Origin: Streptomyces taklimakanensis | Lineage (GTDB): Bacteria > Actinomycetota > Actinomycetes > Streptomycetales > Streptomycetaceae | Length of the DNA: 64,000 nucleotides | Reading direction: 5' to 3' | Assembly: GCF_009709575.1 (NCBI RefSeq) | Contig: NZ_WIXO01000001.1 | Location: 1,612,001-1,676,000 of the forward strand | In this document: positions 34,841 through 43,432 of the stretch, piece by piece | How positions within the stretch are numbered: the first letter of the stretch is position 1 | Layout of the letters: every line of letters starts with the position of its first letter | Notes under the pieces: model-generated | The model's database searches: none | Told to the model about the DNA's origin: nothing | What the model saw: only the letters and a program-made list of their open reading frames with translations | Translations under genes and position numbers: made by a program

Positions 34841-34877
34841 CTCCGGCCCGGCGCGGAACGCCCGCGCCGGGCCGGAG
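34841..34877. terminator. Bidirectional 16-bp hairpin between LPMO and dgt genes
   Basis: Arms 34841-34856 and 34862-34877 pair perfectly around a 5-base loop in the 75-bp gap between convergent genes. Confidence 0.88.
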
Positions 34878-34909
34878 CACGCCCGGCCGGGGCCTTCGGA
34901 GCCACCGGG

Positions 34910-36214
34910 TCACCCCGCGCCGGTGAGGCGGGCGTGGAGACGGCGGGCCGAGGCGTCGGTGAGGGAGGCGATCTGGTCGACCACCACCCGCAGCCGCGCC
35001 GCGTCGTCGTCCGCCGCCGTGAACAGCGCGCGGAACTGGGGGTCCAGACCGTCCGGGGCACGGGCGACCAGCGCCTCGGCGAGTTCGACGAGCACGGCGT
35101 GCTGGTCCCGGCGCAGGCGCTCCTGGTCGGGGCGCTGCATCACGTACCGGTCGGCGACGGCCTTGAGGACGTCGCACTCCAGCCGCGTCCCGCGCGGCAC
35201 CACCAGGTCGGCGGCGTACCGGGTGAGCCGGCCCGAGCCGTACGCCGCCCGGGTGGCCCCCTCGGCCGCCAGGCAGAAGCGGCCGATGAGCTGGCTGGTG
35301 GCGTCCTTCAGCCGGGCCTGGGCGACGGCCGTCCCGTCGTAGCCGTGCGGCCACCACTCCTGTTCCAGCAGCCGGTCCAGGGCCTCGGCGAGTTCGGCCT
35401 CCTCGGCGTCGGGCGGGGCGTAGCGCTCGGCGGCGACGGCGAAGACCTCGCGGCGCTCGGGCTCGGCCAGCAGCAGGTTGGGGTCCAGGTGCCCGGCGTG
35501 GAGACCGTCCTCGACGTCGTGGACGGAGTAGGCGACGTCGTCGGACCAGTCCATGACCTGTGCCTCGAAACACCTGCGCCGCCCGGGGGCGCCGCGTCGG
35601 AACCACTCGAAGACCGGCAGGTCGTCCTCGTAGACGCCGAACTTCCTCGACGCCGGATCGCCCGGACGGCCGCCGCGCGGCCAGGGGTACTTGGTGGCGG
35701 CGTCCAACGTGGCGCGGGTGAGGTTGAGCCCGACGCTGACCACGCCGTTCCCGCCCTCCTCCTCGACGAACCGTTTCGGCTCCAGCCGGGAGAGCAACCG
35801 CAGCGACTGGGCGTTGCCCTCGAAACCGCCGCAGGGAGCCGCGATCTCGTCCAGCGCCCGTTCGCCGTTGTGGCCGAAGGGCGGATGGCCCAGGTCGTGG
35901 GCGAGGCAGGCGGCCTCCACCAGGTCCGGGTCGCAGCCCAGCGCGGCGCCCAGCTCCCGGCCGACCTGGGCGCACTCCAGCGAGTGCGTCAACCGGGTGC
36001 GCGGCGTGGCGTCCCACGCCTGGGCGGTGGCCCCGGGAGTGACGACCTGCGTCTTCCCGGCCAGCCGCCGCAGCGCGGCGGAGTGCAGTACGCGGGCCCG
36101 GTCGCGTTGGAAGGCCGTGCGGCCGGGCCGCTTGTCGTGCTCGGACACCCACCGCCGGAGTGCCGCCTCGTCGTAGTGCCCGGCACCGTGCGGGAACTCG
36201 TTGTTGCCGTCCAT
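34910..36214 (-). CDS. dgt: Deoxyguanosinetriphosphate triphosphohydrolase-like HD-domain protein
   Basis: 434 residues. The HD metal site is readable: His77 ([16 protein letters not shown]), His106-Asp107 ([15 protein letters not shown]) and the later Asp in [29 protein letters not shown] near the N-terminus is the typical Dgt opening. It hydrolyses dNTPs to nucleoside and triphosphate, affecting dNTP pools. The start is uncertain: the ATG at 36214 has no clear ribosome-binding site and an in-frame GTG at 36244 is an alternative. It is followed (leftward) by a terminator and is probably independent of the chelatase gene 112 bp upstream. Confidence 0.93.
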   Translation of the reverse strand: MDGNNEFPHGAGHYDEAALRRWVSEHDKRPGRTAFQRDRARVLHSAALRRLAGKTQVVTPGATAQAWDATPRTRLTHSLECAQVGRELGAALGCDPDLVEAACLAHDLGHPPFGHNGERALDEIAAPCGGFEGNAQSLRLLSRLEPKRFVEEEGGNGVVSVGLNLTRATLDAATKYPWPRGGRPGDPASRKFGVYEDDLPVFEWFRRGAPGRRRCFEAQVMDWSDDVAYSVHDVEDGLHAGHLDPNLLLAEPERREVFAVAAERYAPPDAEEAELAEALDRLLEQEWWPHGYDGTAVAQARLKDATSQLIGRFCLAAEGATRAAYGSGRLTRYAADLVVPRGTRLECDVLKAVADRYVMQRPDQERLRRDQHAVLVELAEALVARAPDGLDPQFRALFTAADDDAARLRVVVDQIASLTDASARRLHARLTGAG

Positions 36215-36326
36215 GCCGTACGCATCGCCGCATCCGTCGTCCACACACCGACGGTAGTCGCCCCGGGTGACGGCCACGGGCGTCCGGAGTGCGGGACGGC
36301 GCCACCGGGGAACGCGGAGCGCGTGG

Positions 36327-37109
36327 TCACGAGGCGCGGGCCAGACCGCCCCTCGACGGGTGGAGGGCCGGGGCACCGGCCCGCGCGCGGGCCTCGTCGT
36401 AACGGTGCAGGACGAGGCGGGCCAGCGCCGGGTGGGCGCCCAGCGGACGGGCGGCGGGCAGCGCGGGGACGGCCTCGGCGCAGTGGGCGGCGAAGCGGCC
36501 GGGGGCGGCGAAGCACGAGGCCAGGGCGATGTTCCGGCGCCCCGCCGCCCGCAGGGCGGCCACCGCGCCGGGAACGGTCGGCTCGGCGGCCGAGGCGTAC
36601 GCGGGGACGACCGGAGTCCCCCCGAGACGGGCGGAGAGCAGGGCGGCCGTGCCCCGGGCCCCCGCCTCCGACTCCGGGTCGCGGGAGCCCGCCGCGGCCA
36701 GTACCACACCGCCGTCCGGACGCCCGGCCCCCGTCCAGCCGGTCTCGGCCAACCGGCCGGCGAGGGCCTCGGCGAGCAGGGGGTGCGGGCCCAGCGGGGC
36801 CGCGATCCGCACCGACAGGTGGGCGGCGCCGGCGGCGGCCCGCGGCAGGTCGTGCTTGACGTGGTGGCCGCGCCCGAAGAGCAGCGGGACCAGGATCGCG
36901 TCACCGGCCGGGAGCGCGTCCAGGGCGTCCGGCAGCGGCGGCTCGTTCAGCTCGACGTGGCCGAGCACCACCCGCAGTCCGGGCCGCAGCGACCGCACCA
37001 GCGCGAGCAGCCCGGTGACGGTGCGCGGCGCCTCGGGGACGCGGGAGCCGTGGGCGACCGCGACCAGGGGCGGGAGGGACGCGGGGCAAAGGGGGTGCGA
37101 GGCCGTCAT
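36327..37109 (-). CDS. Sirohydrochlorin chelatase-like (CbiX/SirB) protein
   Basis: 260 residues, two tandem CbiX-like halves. The first has the metal-binding start [17 protein letters not shown] and [15 protein letters not shown], the second [18 protein letters not shown]. Such chelatases insert iron or cobalt into sirohydrochlorin. Its divergence from the assimilatory nitrate reductase gene, sharing a GlnR-like box, argues for making siroheme for NirB. ATG at 37109 begins immediately before the conserved fold; upstream extension would cover the shared regulatory region. Confidence 0.88.
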   Translation of the reverse strand: MTASHPLCPASLPPLVAVAHGSRVPEAPRTVTGLLALVRSLRPGLRVVLGHVELNEPPLPDALDALPAGDAILVPLLFGRGHHVKHDLPRAAAGAAHLSVRIAAPLGPHPLLAEALAGRLAETGWTGAGRPDGGVVLAAAGSRDPESEAGARGTAALLSARLGGTPVVPAYASAAEPTVPGAVAALRAAGRRNIALASCFAAPGRFAAHCAEAVPALPAARPLGAHPALARLVLHRYDEARARAGAPALHPSRGGLARAS

Positions 37110-37220
37110 GCGGCGAGTGTGGCGGTCGGTGATTGCCCCGCCGTTGCGCGGCCGTGTCGTCGTGTTGCACGGAGGCTCACCGCGCGCCCCGGCGGGGGCT
37201 GAGGTCGGTGTACCCGCGCC

Positions 37221-37258
37221 GTAACCCGCGGCGGCGCGCGGCGTAACACGCGCGGAGC
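37221..37258. promoter_or_regulatory. GlnR-like box between chelatase and nasA genes
   Basis: Two exact GTAAC a-sites at 37221-37225 and 37243-37247 are 22 bp apart, the period of the GlnR consensus gTnAC-n6-GaAAC repeated. The expected b-sites are weak: CGGCG at 37232-37236 and GGAGC at 37254-37258. The box ends 12 bases before the nasA ATG and can serve both divergent genes. It implies nitrogen control of nitrate reduction. Confidence 0.65.
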
Positions 37259-37270
37259 ACGCTGTGCCGC

Positions 37271-39487
37271 ATGAGCGCGACGACCGCCCCACCCACCGGA
37301 CCGCACCCGCGAGGCACCGCCGCGGCGACCGTGGACACCCACTGCCCGTACTGCGCCCTGCAGTGCGGCATGGGTCTGAGGCCCGCCTCGGGGGAGGCGG
37401 CGTCGGACGTCCCCCTGGAGGTCGTCGAACGCACCGCGTTCGACGTGAACCGCGGCGCGCTGTGCGGCAAGGGCCGCACCGCTCCCGCCCTGCTCTCCTC
37501 CCGGGTGCGCCTGACCGGGCCCCTGGTCCGCCGCCGCCCCGGTGGGTCGCTGGAGCCGGCCGGCTGGGAGGAGGCGCTGGACCGCGTCGTCGAGGGCCTG
37601 TCGGGGGTGCGGGCCGCGCACGGTCCGGACGCCGTCGGGGTGTTCGGCGGGGGCGGACTGACCAACGAGAAGGCGTACGCGCTGGGCAAGTTCGCCCGGC
37701 TGGTGCTGGGCACCTCGCAGATCGACTACAACGGCCGGTTCTGCATGTCCTCCGCCGCCGCCGCGCTGAACAGGGCGTTCGGGCTGGACCGGGGGCTTCC
37801 GTTCCCGTTGGCGGACGTCGCGCGCACCGGCTGCGTGATCCTGGTGGGCGCCAACCCCGCCGACACCATGCCGCCCGCCCTGCGCTACTTCACCGAACTG
37901 CGGGAGAACGGGGGGAAGCTGATCGTCGTCGATCCCCGGCGCACGCGCACCGCCGAACAGGCCGACCTCCACCTGGCCCCGCGCCCCGGCACGGATCTGG
38001 CGCTGGCCCTGGGCATGCTGCACCTGGTGGTCGCCGAGGGGCGGGTGGACGAGGAGTTCGTGGCGGCCCGCACCACCGGCTGGGCCGAGGCGCGGGCGGC
38101 GGCGATGGCCCACTGGCCGGAGTGGGTGGAGCGGGTCACCGGGGTGCCGGTGCCCGCGCTGCGCGAGGCGGTGGCGATGTTCTGCGACGCGGAGTCGTCG
38201 ATGGTGCTCACCGCGCGCGGTCCCGAACAGCAGTCCAAGGGCACCGACACCGTCGGGAGCTGGATCAACCTGTGCCTGGCCACCGGCCGGGCGGGCCGTC
38301 CGCTGTCCGGCTACGGCTGTCTGACCGGCCAGGGCAACGGCCAGGGCGGACGCGAGCACGGCCAGAAGGCCGACCAGCTCCCCGGCTACCGCAGGCTGGA
38401 CGACCCGGCGGCGCGCGAGCACGTCGCGCGGGTGTGGGGCGTGGACCCCCAGGTGCTCCCGAAGCCGGGACGCAGCGCGTACGAGTTGCTGGACGCCCTC
38501 GGCACCGACGTGCGCGCCCTGCTGCTGACGGGTTCCAATCCGGTGGTCTCCGCGCCGCGCGCCGCCCATGTGACGGAACGGATCGCCTCGCTGGACTTCC
38601 TGGCGGTGTGCGACGTGGTGCTGTCGGAGACGGCCGAACTGGCCGACGTGGTGCTGCCGGTGGCGCAGTGGGCGGAGGAGACGGGGACGACGACCAACCT
38701 GGAGGGGCGGGTGCTGCTGCGCCGCAGGGCCGTCTCCCCGCCGCCCGGGGTGCGCACCGACCTGGAGGTGCTGAGCGCGCTGGCCGCCCGGCTGGGCTGG
38801 GAGAGGGGCTTCCCCTCCGACCCGGAGGAGGTCTTCGAGGAGTTGCGGCGGGCCTCGGCCGGGGGCCCGGCGGACTACTCGGGCATCACCTACCGGCGCG
38901 TCGCCGAGGAGGACGGCGTCTTCTGGCCCTGTCCGCTGCGTCCCCGGCTTCCGGCGGCGGGCGAGGACGACGGACCCGCCCCGGACGGGCCGCCCGCCCC
39001 GCACCCCGGCACCCCGCGCCTGTTCCTGGACCGCTTCGCCACCGAGGACGGCCGGGCCCGTTTCGTGCCCGTCACCCACCGGCCCTCGGCGGAGGAGCCG
39101 GACGCCGACCACCCACTGCTGCTGACCACGGGGCGGGTTCCGGCCCACTACCAGTCGGGCGCCCAGACCCGCCGGGTGGCGGAGCTGAACGCCGCCGAGC
39201 CCGGACCGTTCGTACAGCTCCACCCGCGACTGGCCGAGCGGGTGGGGGTGGCCGAGGGCGACCCCGTGGCGGTGGTCTCACGGCGGGGGCGCGCGGTGGC
39301 CCCGGCCCGGATCACCCCGGACATCCGCCCGGACACGGTGTTCATGCCGTTCCACTGGCCGGGCGCCGGCCGCGCCAACACCCTCACCAACCCGGCCCTG
39401 GACCCCGTCTCGCGGATGCCGGAGTTCAAGGTCTGCGCGGTCCGGGTGGAGGCGGCCGGGAGCGGGTCCGACGGCGCGGCCCCGTGA
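37271..39487 (+). CDS. nasA: Assimilatory nitrate reductase catalytic subunit (molybdopterin enzyme)
   Basis: 738 residues. The N-terminal [4Fe-4S] cluster ligands are Cys25, Cys28, Cys32 and Cys65. The molybdenum-binding Cys is probably Cys158 (NGRFCMSSAAAALNRAFG). Mo-bisMGD domains follow (LVGANPADTMPPALRYF, GCLTGQGNGQGGREHGQKAD, LLTGSNPVVSAP), and the C-terminal dinucleotide domain has QSGAQTRRVAELN. No Tat signal, so cytosolic and assimilatory. Reduces nitrate to nitrite; NirBD encoded 9 kb downstream completes the path. No clear ribosome-binding site precedes the ATG, hinting at leaderless or short-leader translation. Confidence 0.93.
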   Translation: MSATTAPPTGPHPRGTAAATVDTHCPYCALQCGMGLRPASGEAASDVPLEVVERTAFDVNRGALCGKGRTAPALLSSRVRLTGPLVRRRPGGSLEPAGWEEALDRVVEGLSGVRAAHGPDAVGVFGGGGLTNEKAYALGKFARLVLGTSQIDYNGRFCMSSAAAALNRAFGLDRGLPFPLADVARTGCVILVGANPADTMPPALRYFTELRENGGKLIVVDPRRTRTAEQADLHLAPRPGTDLALALGMLHLVVAEGRVDEEFVAARTTGWAEARAAAMAHWPEWVERVTGVPVPALREAVAMFCDAESSMVLTARGPEQQSKGTDTVGSWINLCLATGRAGRPLSGYGCLTGQGNGQGGREHGQKADQLPGYRRLDDPAAREHVARVWGVDPQVLPKPGRSAYELLDALGTDVRALLLTGSNPVVSAPRAAHVTERIASLDFLAVCDVVLSETAELADVVLPVAQWAEETGTTTNLEGRVLLRRRAVSPPPGVRTDLEVLSALAARLGWERGFPSDPEEVFEELRRASAGGPADYSGITYRRVAEEDGVFWPCPLRPRLPAAGEDDGPAPDGPPAPHPGTPRLFLDRFATEDGRARFVPVTHRPSAEEPDADHPLLLTTGRVPAHYQSGAQTRRVAELNAAEPGPFVQLHPRLAERVGVAEGDPVAVVSRRGRAVAPARITPDIRPDTVFMPFHWPGAGRANTLTNPALDPVSRMPEFKVCAVRVEAAGSGSDGAAP

Positions 39488-39491
39488 TCCC

Positions 39492-39875
39492 TCAGGCGTC
39501 GAACGCCCCGGTGTCCGCCTCCTCCGCGGCCTTCCCCGCGGTCTCCTCGGCGGTCTCCTCGGCGACCCAGGCCAGGTAGTCGGCGCCGCCGCGGACGACG
39601 GGGATCGCGATGATCTCGGGGGTGTCGTAGTCGTGCGCGGCGCGCAGGTGCGCCTCCAGGGCGTCGTAGCGGGCGGCCGTCGTCTTCAGCCACACCTGCC
39701 ACTCGCGTTCGGCCCGCACCGCGCCCTCCCACCGGTACACCGAGGTCACCGGTCCGGAGATCTGGGCGCACGCGGCGACCCGCGCCTCCACCGCCCCGCG
39801 CGCCAGTGCCTCGGCCTTCTCGGGGGTGTCGGTGGTGGTCAGTACGGTCAGGGTCTCCGTCGGGGTCTCCTCCAC
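39492..39875 (-). CDS. cutA: CutA1-like divalent-cation tolerance protein
   Basis: 127 residues from the GTG at 39875 (GAGGAG upstream). The CutA fold is recognisable: LTVLTTTDTPEKAEALARGAVEARVAACAQI, SVYRWEGAVRAEREWQVWLKT, HDYDTPEIIAIPVVRGGADYLAWV. CutA proteins form trimers; their link to copper tolerance is old and the true role unclear. The ~15 C-terminal residues are Glu/Ala-rich and outside the fold. It is convergent with nasA, 4 bp apart, so the two transcripts must overlap. Confidence 0.93.
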   Translation of the reverse strand: MEETPTETLTVLTTTDTPEKAEALARGAVEARVAACAQISGPVTSVYRWEGAVRAEREWQVWLKTTAARYDALEAHLRAAHDYDTPEIIAIPVVRGGADYLAWVAEETAEETAGKAAEEADTGAFDA

Positions 39876-40229
39876 GGCCGCTCCTCGTCTCCTCGCCCTC
39901 GCACGGCTCCTGCGGTCCCACCGTAGCCGGGGCGGCCTCCGTGTGGTGGGGCCGCCGCACCGCGCGCCCCGCCTCCCGTCGCCGCCCCCGGTCTCGTCGT
40001 CGGAGACCGGACGGGAGGGTGGGCAACGGGACCTGAACCGGTTTCTCGGCCGATAGTTCACAACCACGTAACCACCCGGCCATACCGTGAGGCCCATCAT
40101 CGCCCGAAGCCGGGACTCGGGATCTCCCGCTTTTTTCAAGCCAATTGACGAGTAGGATCTCTGCGGCCCTAGGCCCGCTCGGCCAGGTGCGGAACCTGAC
40201 CGATTCTGATCGTTTCGTCTGAGAGGTCG
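39876..40229. other. 354-bp gap between cutA and the conservon
   Basis: No gene supported. It carries the cutA upstream region, a small hairpin followed by six Ts (40111-40136), and a -35-like TTGACG at 40145-40150 with a possible -10 TAGGAT at 40153-40158 that does not share correct spacing with it. The promoter of the conservon is therefore probably here but not assigned. Confidence 0.6.
40111..40136 (+). terminator. Hairpin with U-tract upstream of the conservon
   Basis: CGGGA (40118-40122, or the alternative copy at 40111-40115) pairs with TCCCG (40125-40129), then C and TTTTTT (40131-40136). This is a classical intrinsic-terminator layout on the plus strand, unlike the T-less hairpins elsewhere in the window. 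It lies 94 bases before the first conservon gene, so it may block read-through or act as a leader attenuator. Confidence 0.5.
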
Positions 40230-41945
40230 TTGTCACCCGTGGTGAACCGGCAAGCGGGAGGACGGAAGTTCTGGTGGCCGGCCGTGACGGTGGCCACCGT
40301 GTGCGGTGCGGTGGCCGCGATGGTGACGGCCGCACTCCTCCCGGCGGACTTCCCGTCGTCGGGCGTGTGGTGGCTCGCCACGGGCGCGGGCGTCGCCGCG
40401 GCGGCGCCGGTCCTGAGTCTGGCCGGCATCGCCCTGCTGCGTCGGCGGCTCGCCGACGCCCGGGAGCAGGTCTCCCGCGAGCAGGCCGCGGCCGCCGCGC
40501 GAGGCGCCGAGGTCGCGCACCTGGCGACGGTGCGGGCACCGGCCATCGCCGAGCGGGTGCGCGAGGGGCGCGGACTCGACGGGATCCCCGGACCGGCCCT
40601 GCCGGCCGAGCGGACCGGCGAGGACTTCGCCCGGGCGCTGGAGTCCGTCGTGGCCGCGCTGGGCTCGGACGAGGCGGTGCGCCGCGAGCGAGCCCTGCGG
40701 GACTCGGTCCAGGCCGCCTTCGAGTCCGTCGCGCGGAACATGCACGCGATGGCGACGGTCCAGCAGCAGGTCCTGGACCACGTGGAGCGGCTCATCGACA
40801 ACCCGGTGCTGATGGCCGAGGTGATGAAGGCCGACCACGCGGCGGCCCAGATGACCCGCAAGGCCCAGACGCTGCTGGTGATGTGCGGAATCTGGCCGAC
40901 CCGACGCGAGTCCCGCCCGGTGTCGCTGTTCGACTGCGTGCGCGGCGCGCAGTCGCGGATCGTGGAGTTCGGACGGGTGGAGGTGCACGGCGGGCAGAAC
41001 CTGTACGTCGTGCCGCCCGCGGTGGAGGGCCTGATGCACGCCACCGCCGAACTCCTGGAGAACGCCACGGTGTTCTCGCCCTCGCGCACCCAGGTCGTCG
41101 TCTCCGTCCGGGAGGTGGCCGCGGGCGCGGTCGTCGAGATCGACGACGCGGGCCTGGGCATGCCCCCGGACGTGCTGGAGCATGCCCTGGGCCAACTCCG
41201 GAACGGGCTGGACCTGGCCGAACTGGGCGCGGTGCCCCGACTGGGCCTGGCGTGCGTGGGCCGCTGGTCGCGGGAGCTGGGATTCGGGGTGGAGTTGACG
41301 ACCGCCTCGGCGTACGGGGGCACCCGGGCGGTGCTGTTCGTGCCCCACCGACTGTTGACCGAACCGGTCGACGCGGAGCCGGCGTCGACCGGCGCGGTGG
41401 CCGAGTCCCCGCGCACCCGGCCACCGGAGATCGCGTCCGCGCCCCGGACGCCGGACACCCCGGCGGCCCCGGCCCTCCCGGTCCGGAACGTCGGTGGCGC
41501 CGGAGCGACGGCCGGGACCACACCCGAGACCACACCCGAGACCGCGACCGGGAACCCCATCCCCACGGGGTGGGGAACCGGTTCCACCACCGAGACGGAC
41601 GCCGGCGCGGGGACCGGCGCGGGTCCCGACGCGAAGGCGGAGGCGGGAACCGACACGGTCCGGACGCCGGCCGGGCTGCCCCGGCGGCGCAGCCGGCGGC
41701 GTTCCCCCGACGCGCCGCATCACCGGCAACCCCAGCCGTGGGAACGGCAGTACCGGGCGGGGACGGGGGAGACGACGGGTACGGTCGGGCGTCCGGCCCC
41801 GCGTCCCACCAGGCCCTGGTCGCCGGAGTCCGCGGCCGCGTCGGTGGCCGACATCGTCTCCGGAACCCGGCGCGGAAGGGCCGAGTTGGAGAACCCCCCG
41901 CAGAAAAACGCCCCGCAGAACGACGAACGAGAGGAAGGCCGGTAG
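40230..41945 (+). CDS. cvnA: Conservon sensor histidine-kinase-like protein (CvnA)
   Basis: 571 residues. Two membrane spans near the N-terminus (PAVTVATVCGAVAAMVTAALL and a second after GVWWLATG) with almost no extracellular loop, a coiled-coil-like segment (RRRLADAREQVSREQAAAAA), and a C-terminal HATPase domain with N-box ELLENATVFSP and G-box DDAGLGMP. The last ~180 residues are a Pro/Thr/Gly-rich tail. First gene of a six-gene conservon (cf. cvn9/rar of S. coelicolor), thought to work like a G-protein-coupled membrane complex. Start is ambiguous: TTG at 40230, or GTG at 40239/40242. Confidence 0.9.
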   Translation: MSPVVNRQAGGRKFWWPAVTVATVCGAVAAMVTAALLPADFPSSGVWWLATGAGVAAAAPVLSLAGIALLRRRLADAREQVSREQAAAAARGAEVAHLATVRAPAIAERVREGRGLDGIPGPALPAERTGEDFARALESVVAALGSDEAVRRERALRDSVQAAFESVARNMHAMATVQQQVLDHVERLIDNPVLMAEVMKADHAAAQMTRKAQTLLVMCGIWPTRRESRPVSLFDCVRGAQSRIVEFGRVEVHGGQNLYVVPPAVEGLMHATAELLENATVFSPSRTQVVVSVREVAAGAVVEIDDAGLGMPPDVLEHALGQLRNGLDLAELGAVPRLGLACVGRWSRELGFGVELTTASAYGGTRAVLFVPHRLLTEPVDAEPASTGAVAESPRTRPPEIASAPRTPDTPAAPALPVRNVGGAGATAGTTPETTPETATGNPIPTGWGTGSTTETDAGAGTGAGPDAKAEAGTDTVRTPAGLPRRRSRRRSPDAPHHRQPQPWERQYRAGTGETTGTVGRPAPRPTRPWSPESAAASVADIVSGTRRGRAELENPPQKNAPQNDEREEGR

Positions 41946-42391
41946 TGGCCGGAGCCATCACCAGACTGCCCGACGTGGGCTGGATGCTGCGTCCCCTGAC
42001 GGAGATCCCCGGAGTGCGCCACGCCGTCGTGGTGTCCGTGGACGGGCTCCGACTGGGGCACGCGTCGGCCGAGGGGTTGTCGGGCCCTGTGCCGCGGCTG
42101 AGCGTGGACGAGGCCGAGTCGCTCTCCGCCGCCTGCGCGGCGCTGACCATGACCGGCCGCTCCACGGTGTCCCTGCTCTTCGGAGAGGAGGCCGGAGTCC
42201 GCCAGTTGATGCTGGAGTCCGAGTACGGCTTCGCGCTGTTCACCTCGGCCGGCGAGGGAGCCCACCTGGGGGTCGCCACCGACGCCGACGCGGACGTGGG
42301 GCTGATAGCCCAGCAGATGCAGCTGTTGGTCGGCAAGATCGGCGCACACCTGAGCGCCCAACCCCGCGACCAGGCGGACCCGTCCGCATGA
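41945..42391 (+). CDS. cvnB: Roadblock/LC7 domain protein (CvnB)
   Basis: 148-residue roadblock/LC7 protein (DVGWMLRPLTEIPGVRHAVVVSVDGLRLGHA ... AACAALTMTGRS ... GFALFTSAGEGAHLGV). GTG at 41945 shares its G with the preceding TAG stop. Roadblock proteins of the MglB type regulate small GTPases; in conservons CvnB is proposed to act on the CvnD GTPase. It overlaps the next gene by ATGA. Confidence 0.95.
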   Translation: MAGAITRLPDVGWMLRPLTEIPGVRHAVVVSVDGLRLGHASAEGLSGPVPRLSVDEAESLSAACAALTMTGRSTVSLLFGEEAGVRQLMLESEYGFALFTSAGEGAHLGVATDADADVGLIAQQMQLLVGKIGAHLSAQPRDQADPSA

Positions 42392-42744
42392 GCGGCCCGG
42401 AGCAGGGACGGACCACCTCCTCGGTACGTCCCTACGTGATCACGCGAGGCCGTTCCGGCTCCTCGGTGTCGCTGCCCTGGGAAACGCTCGTGATGGCCTC
42501 CGGCGTCACGCCGCCGGCCACGCTCCAGCCGGAGTACCTGCGGATCCTGGAGTGTTGCCAGGGGCTGCTGTCGCTCGCGGAGGTCGCCGCCCACCTGGGA
42601 CAGCCGCCGCCCGTGGTGCAGGTGCTGCTGGCCGACCTCGTCGAGTGGGGTCTCGTCGAGACCCGGCCGCCGGTGCCGCCGGCCGAGCGTGCCGATGTTT
42701 CCCTGCTGAGAAAGGTGCTTCATGGGCTCGAGAGCCGCCTCTGA
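42388..42744 (+). CDS. cvnC: DUF742 protein (CvnC)
   Basis: 118 residues of the DUF742 family: VRPYVITRGRS near the start, then EYLRILECCQGLLSLAEVAAHLGQPPPVVQVLLADLVEWGLV, a winged-helix-like layout. Conservon component of unknown biochemical role, known to associate with the other Cvn proteins. It overlaps cvnB by 4 bp and cvnD by 23 bp, pointing to tight translational coupling. Confidence 0.95.
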   Translation: MSGPEQGRTTSSVRPYVITRGRSGSSVSLPWETLVMASGVTPPATLQPEYLRILECCQGLLSLAEVAAHLGQPPPVVQVLLADLVEWGLVETRPPVPPAERADVSLLRKVLHGLESRL

Positions 42745-43432
42745 CGCCCCCGTCGGCGTCACCCCGCCCGACGGCGGTGCCCCGCCGGGCGCGTCCGCCG
42801 CCTCCCCCGCCACCGTCCCGCCCGGGGGGCCTCCCACCGAACGGGACGGGGACACGTCCGGCGTGTACGTGCGGCCGACCGTCGCGGGCGCGGCCAAGAT
42901 CCTGGTCGTCGGGCCGCTGGGGGTGGGCAAGACCACCCTGATCGGTTCGGTGTCGGAGATCAGGCCGCTGTCCACGGAGGCCGTGATGACCCAGGCCGCG
43001 GCCCGGGTCGACACGGGCGGGGAGCGCTCGAAGAAGACCACCACGGTCGCCCTGGACTTCGGGCGCATCACGCTCGACGGGGAGTTGGTGCTCTACCTGT
43101 TCGGCACCCCCGGGCAGCCGCGCTTCCTGCCCACCTGGCGGGAGCTGGCCAACGGCTGCCTGGGCGCGCTCGCCCTGGTGGACACCCGCGACCTGGAGGC
43201 GTCCTTCGACTCCCTGGGACACCTGGAGGACCTGGACGTGCCCTTCAGCGTCGCGGTCAACGCCTTCCCGGACAGTCCCCGGTACGACGAGGAGGAGCTG
43301 CGGGTGGCGCTGGACCTGCTGCCGCACACCCCGCTGACCTTCTGCGACGCCCGGGACCACGACTCGTCCCTGCGGGCTCTGATCGCCCTGATCACCCACC
43401 TCATCGAGAGCGGCGGGGAGAACCCGTCATGA
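42722..43432 (+). CDS. cvnD: Conservon small GTPase-like ATP/GTP-binding protein (CvnD)
   Basis: 236 residues. A ~50-residue Pro/Ala/Gly-rich head precedes the GTPase fold: P-loop GPLGVGKTTLIGSVSEI, KTTTVALDFGRITLD (switch region), G3-like LFGTPGQPRFLPTW and VAVNAFPDS in place of canonical NKxD. The head is longer than in most CvnD proteins. It would switch the membrane-bound Cvn complex. The start lies inside cvnC, and a GTG at 42725 region is not favoured because ATG at 42722 follows GAGAAAGG. Confidence 0.93.
   Translation: MGSRAASDAPVGVTPPDGGAPPGASAASPATVPPGGPPTERDGDTSGVYVRPTVAGAAKILVVGPLGVGKTTLIGSVSEIRPLSTEAVMTQAAARVDTGGERSKKTTTVALDFGRITLDGELVLYLFGTPGQPRFLPTWRELANGCLGALALVDTRDLEASFDSLGHLEDLDVPFSVAVNAFPDSPRYDEEELRVALDLLPHTPLTFCDARDHDSSLRALIALITHLIESGGENPS

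Noticed and set aside
40145..40158. Promoter TTGACG/TAGGAT for the conservon
   Set aside because: The two hexamers are only two bases apart, so they cannot form one promoter.
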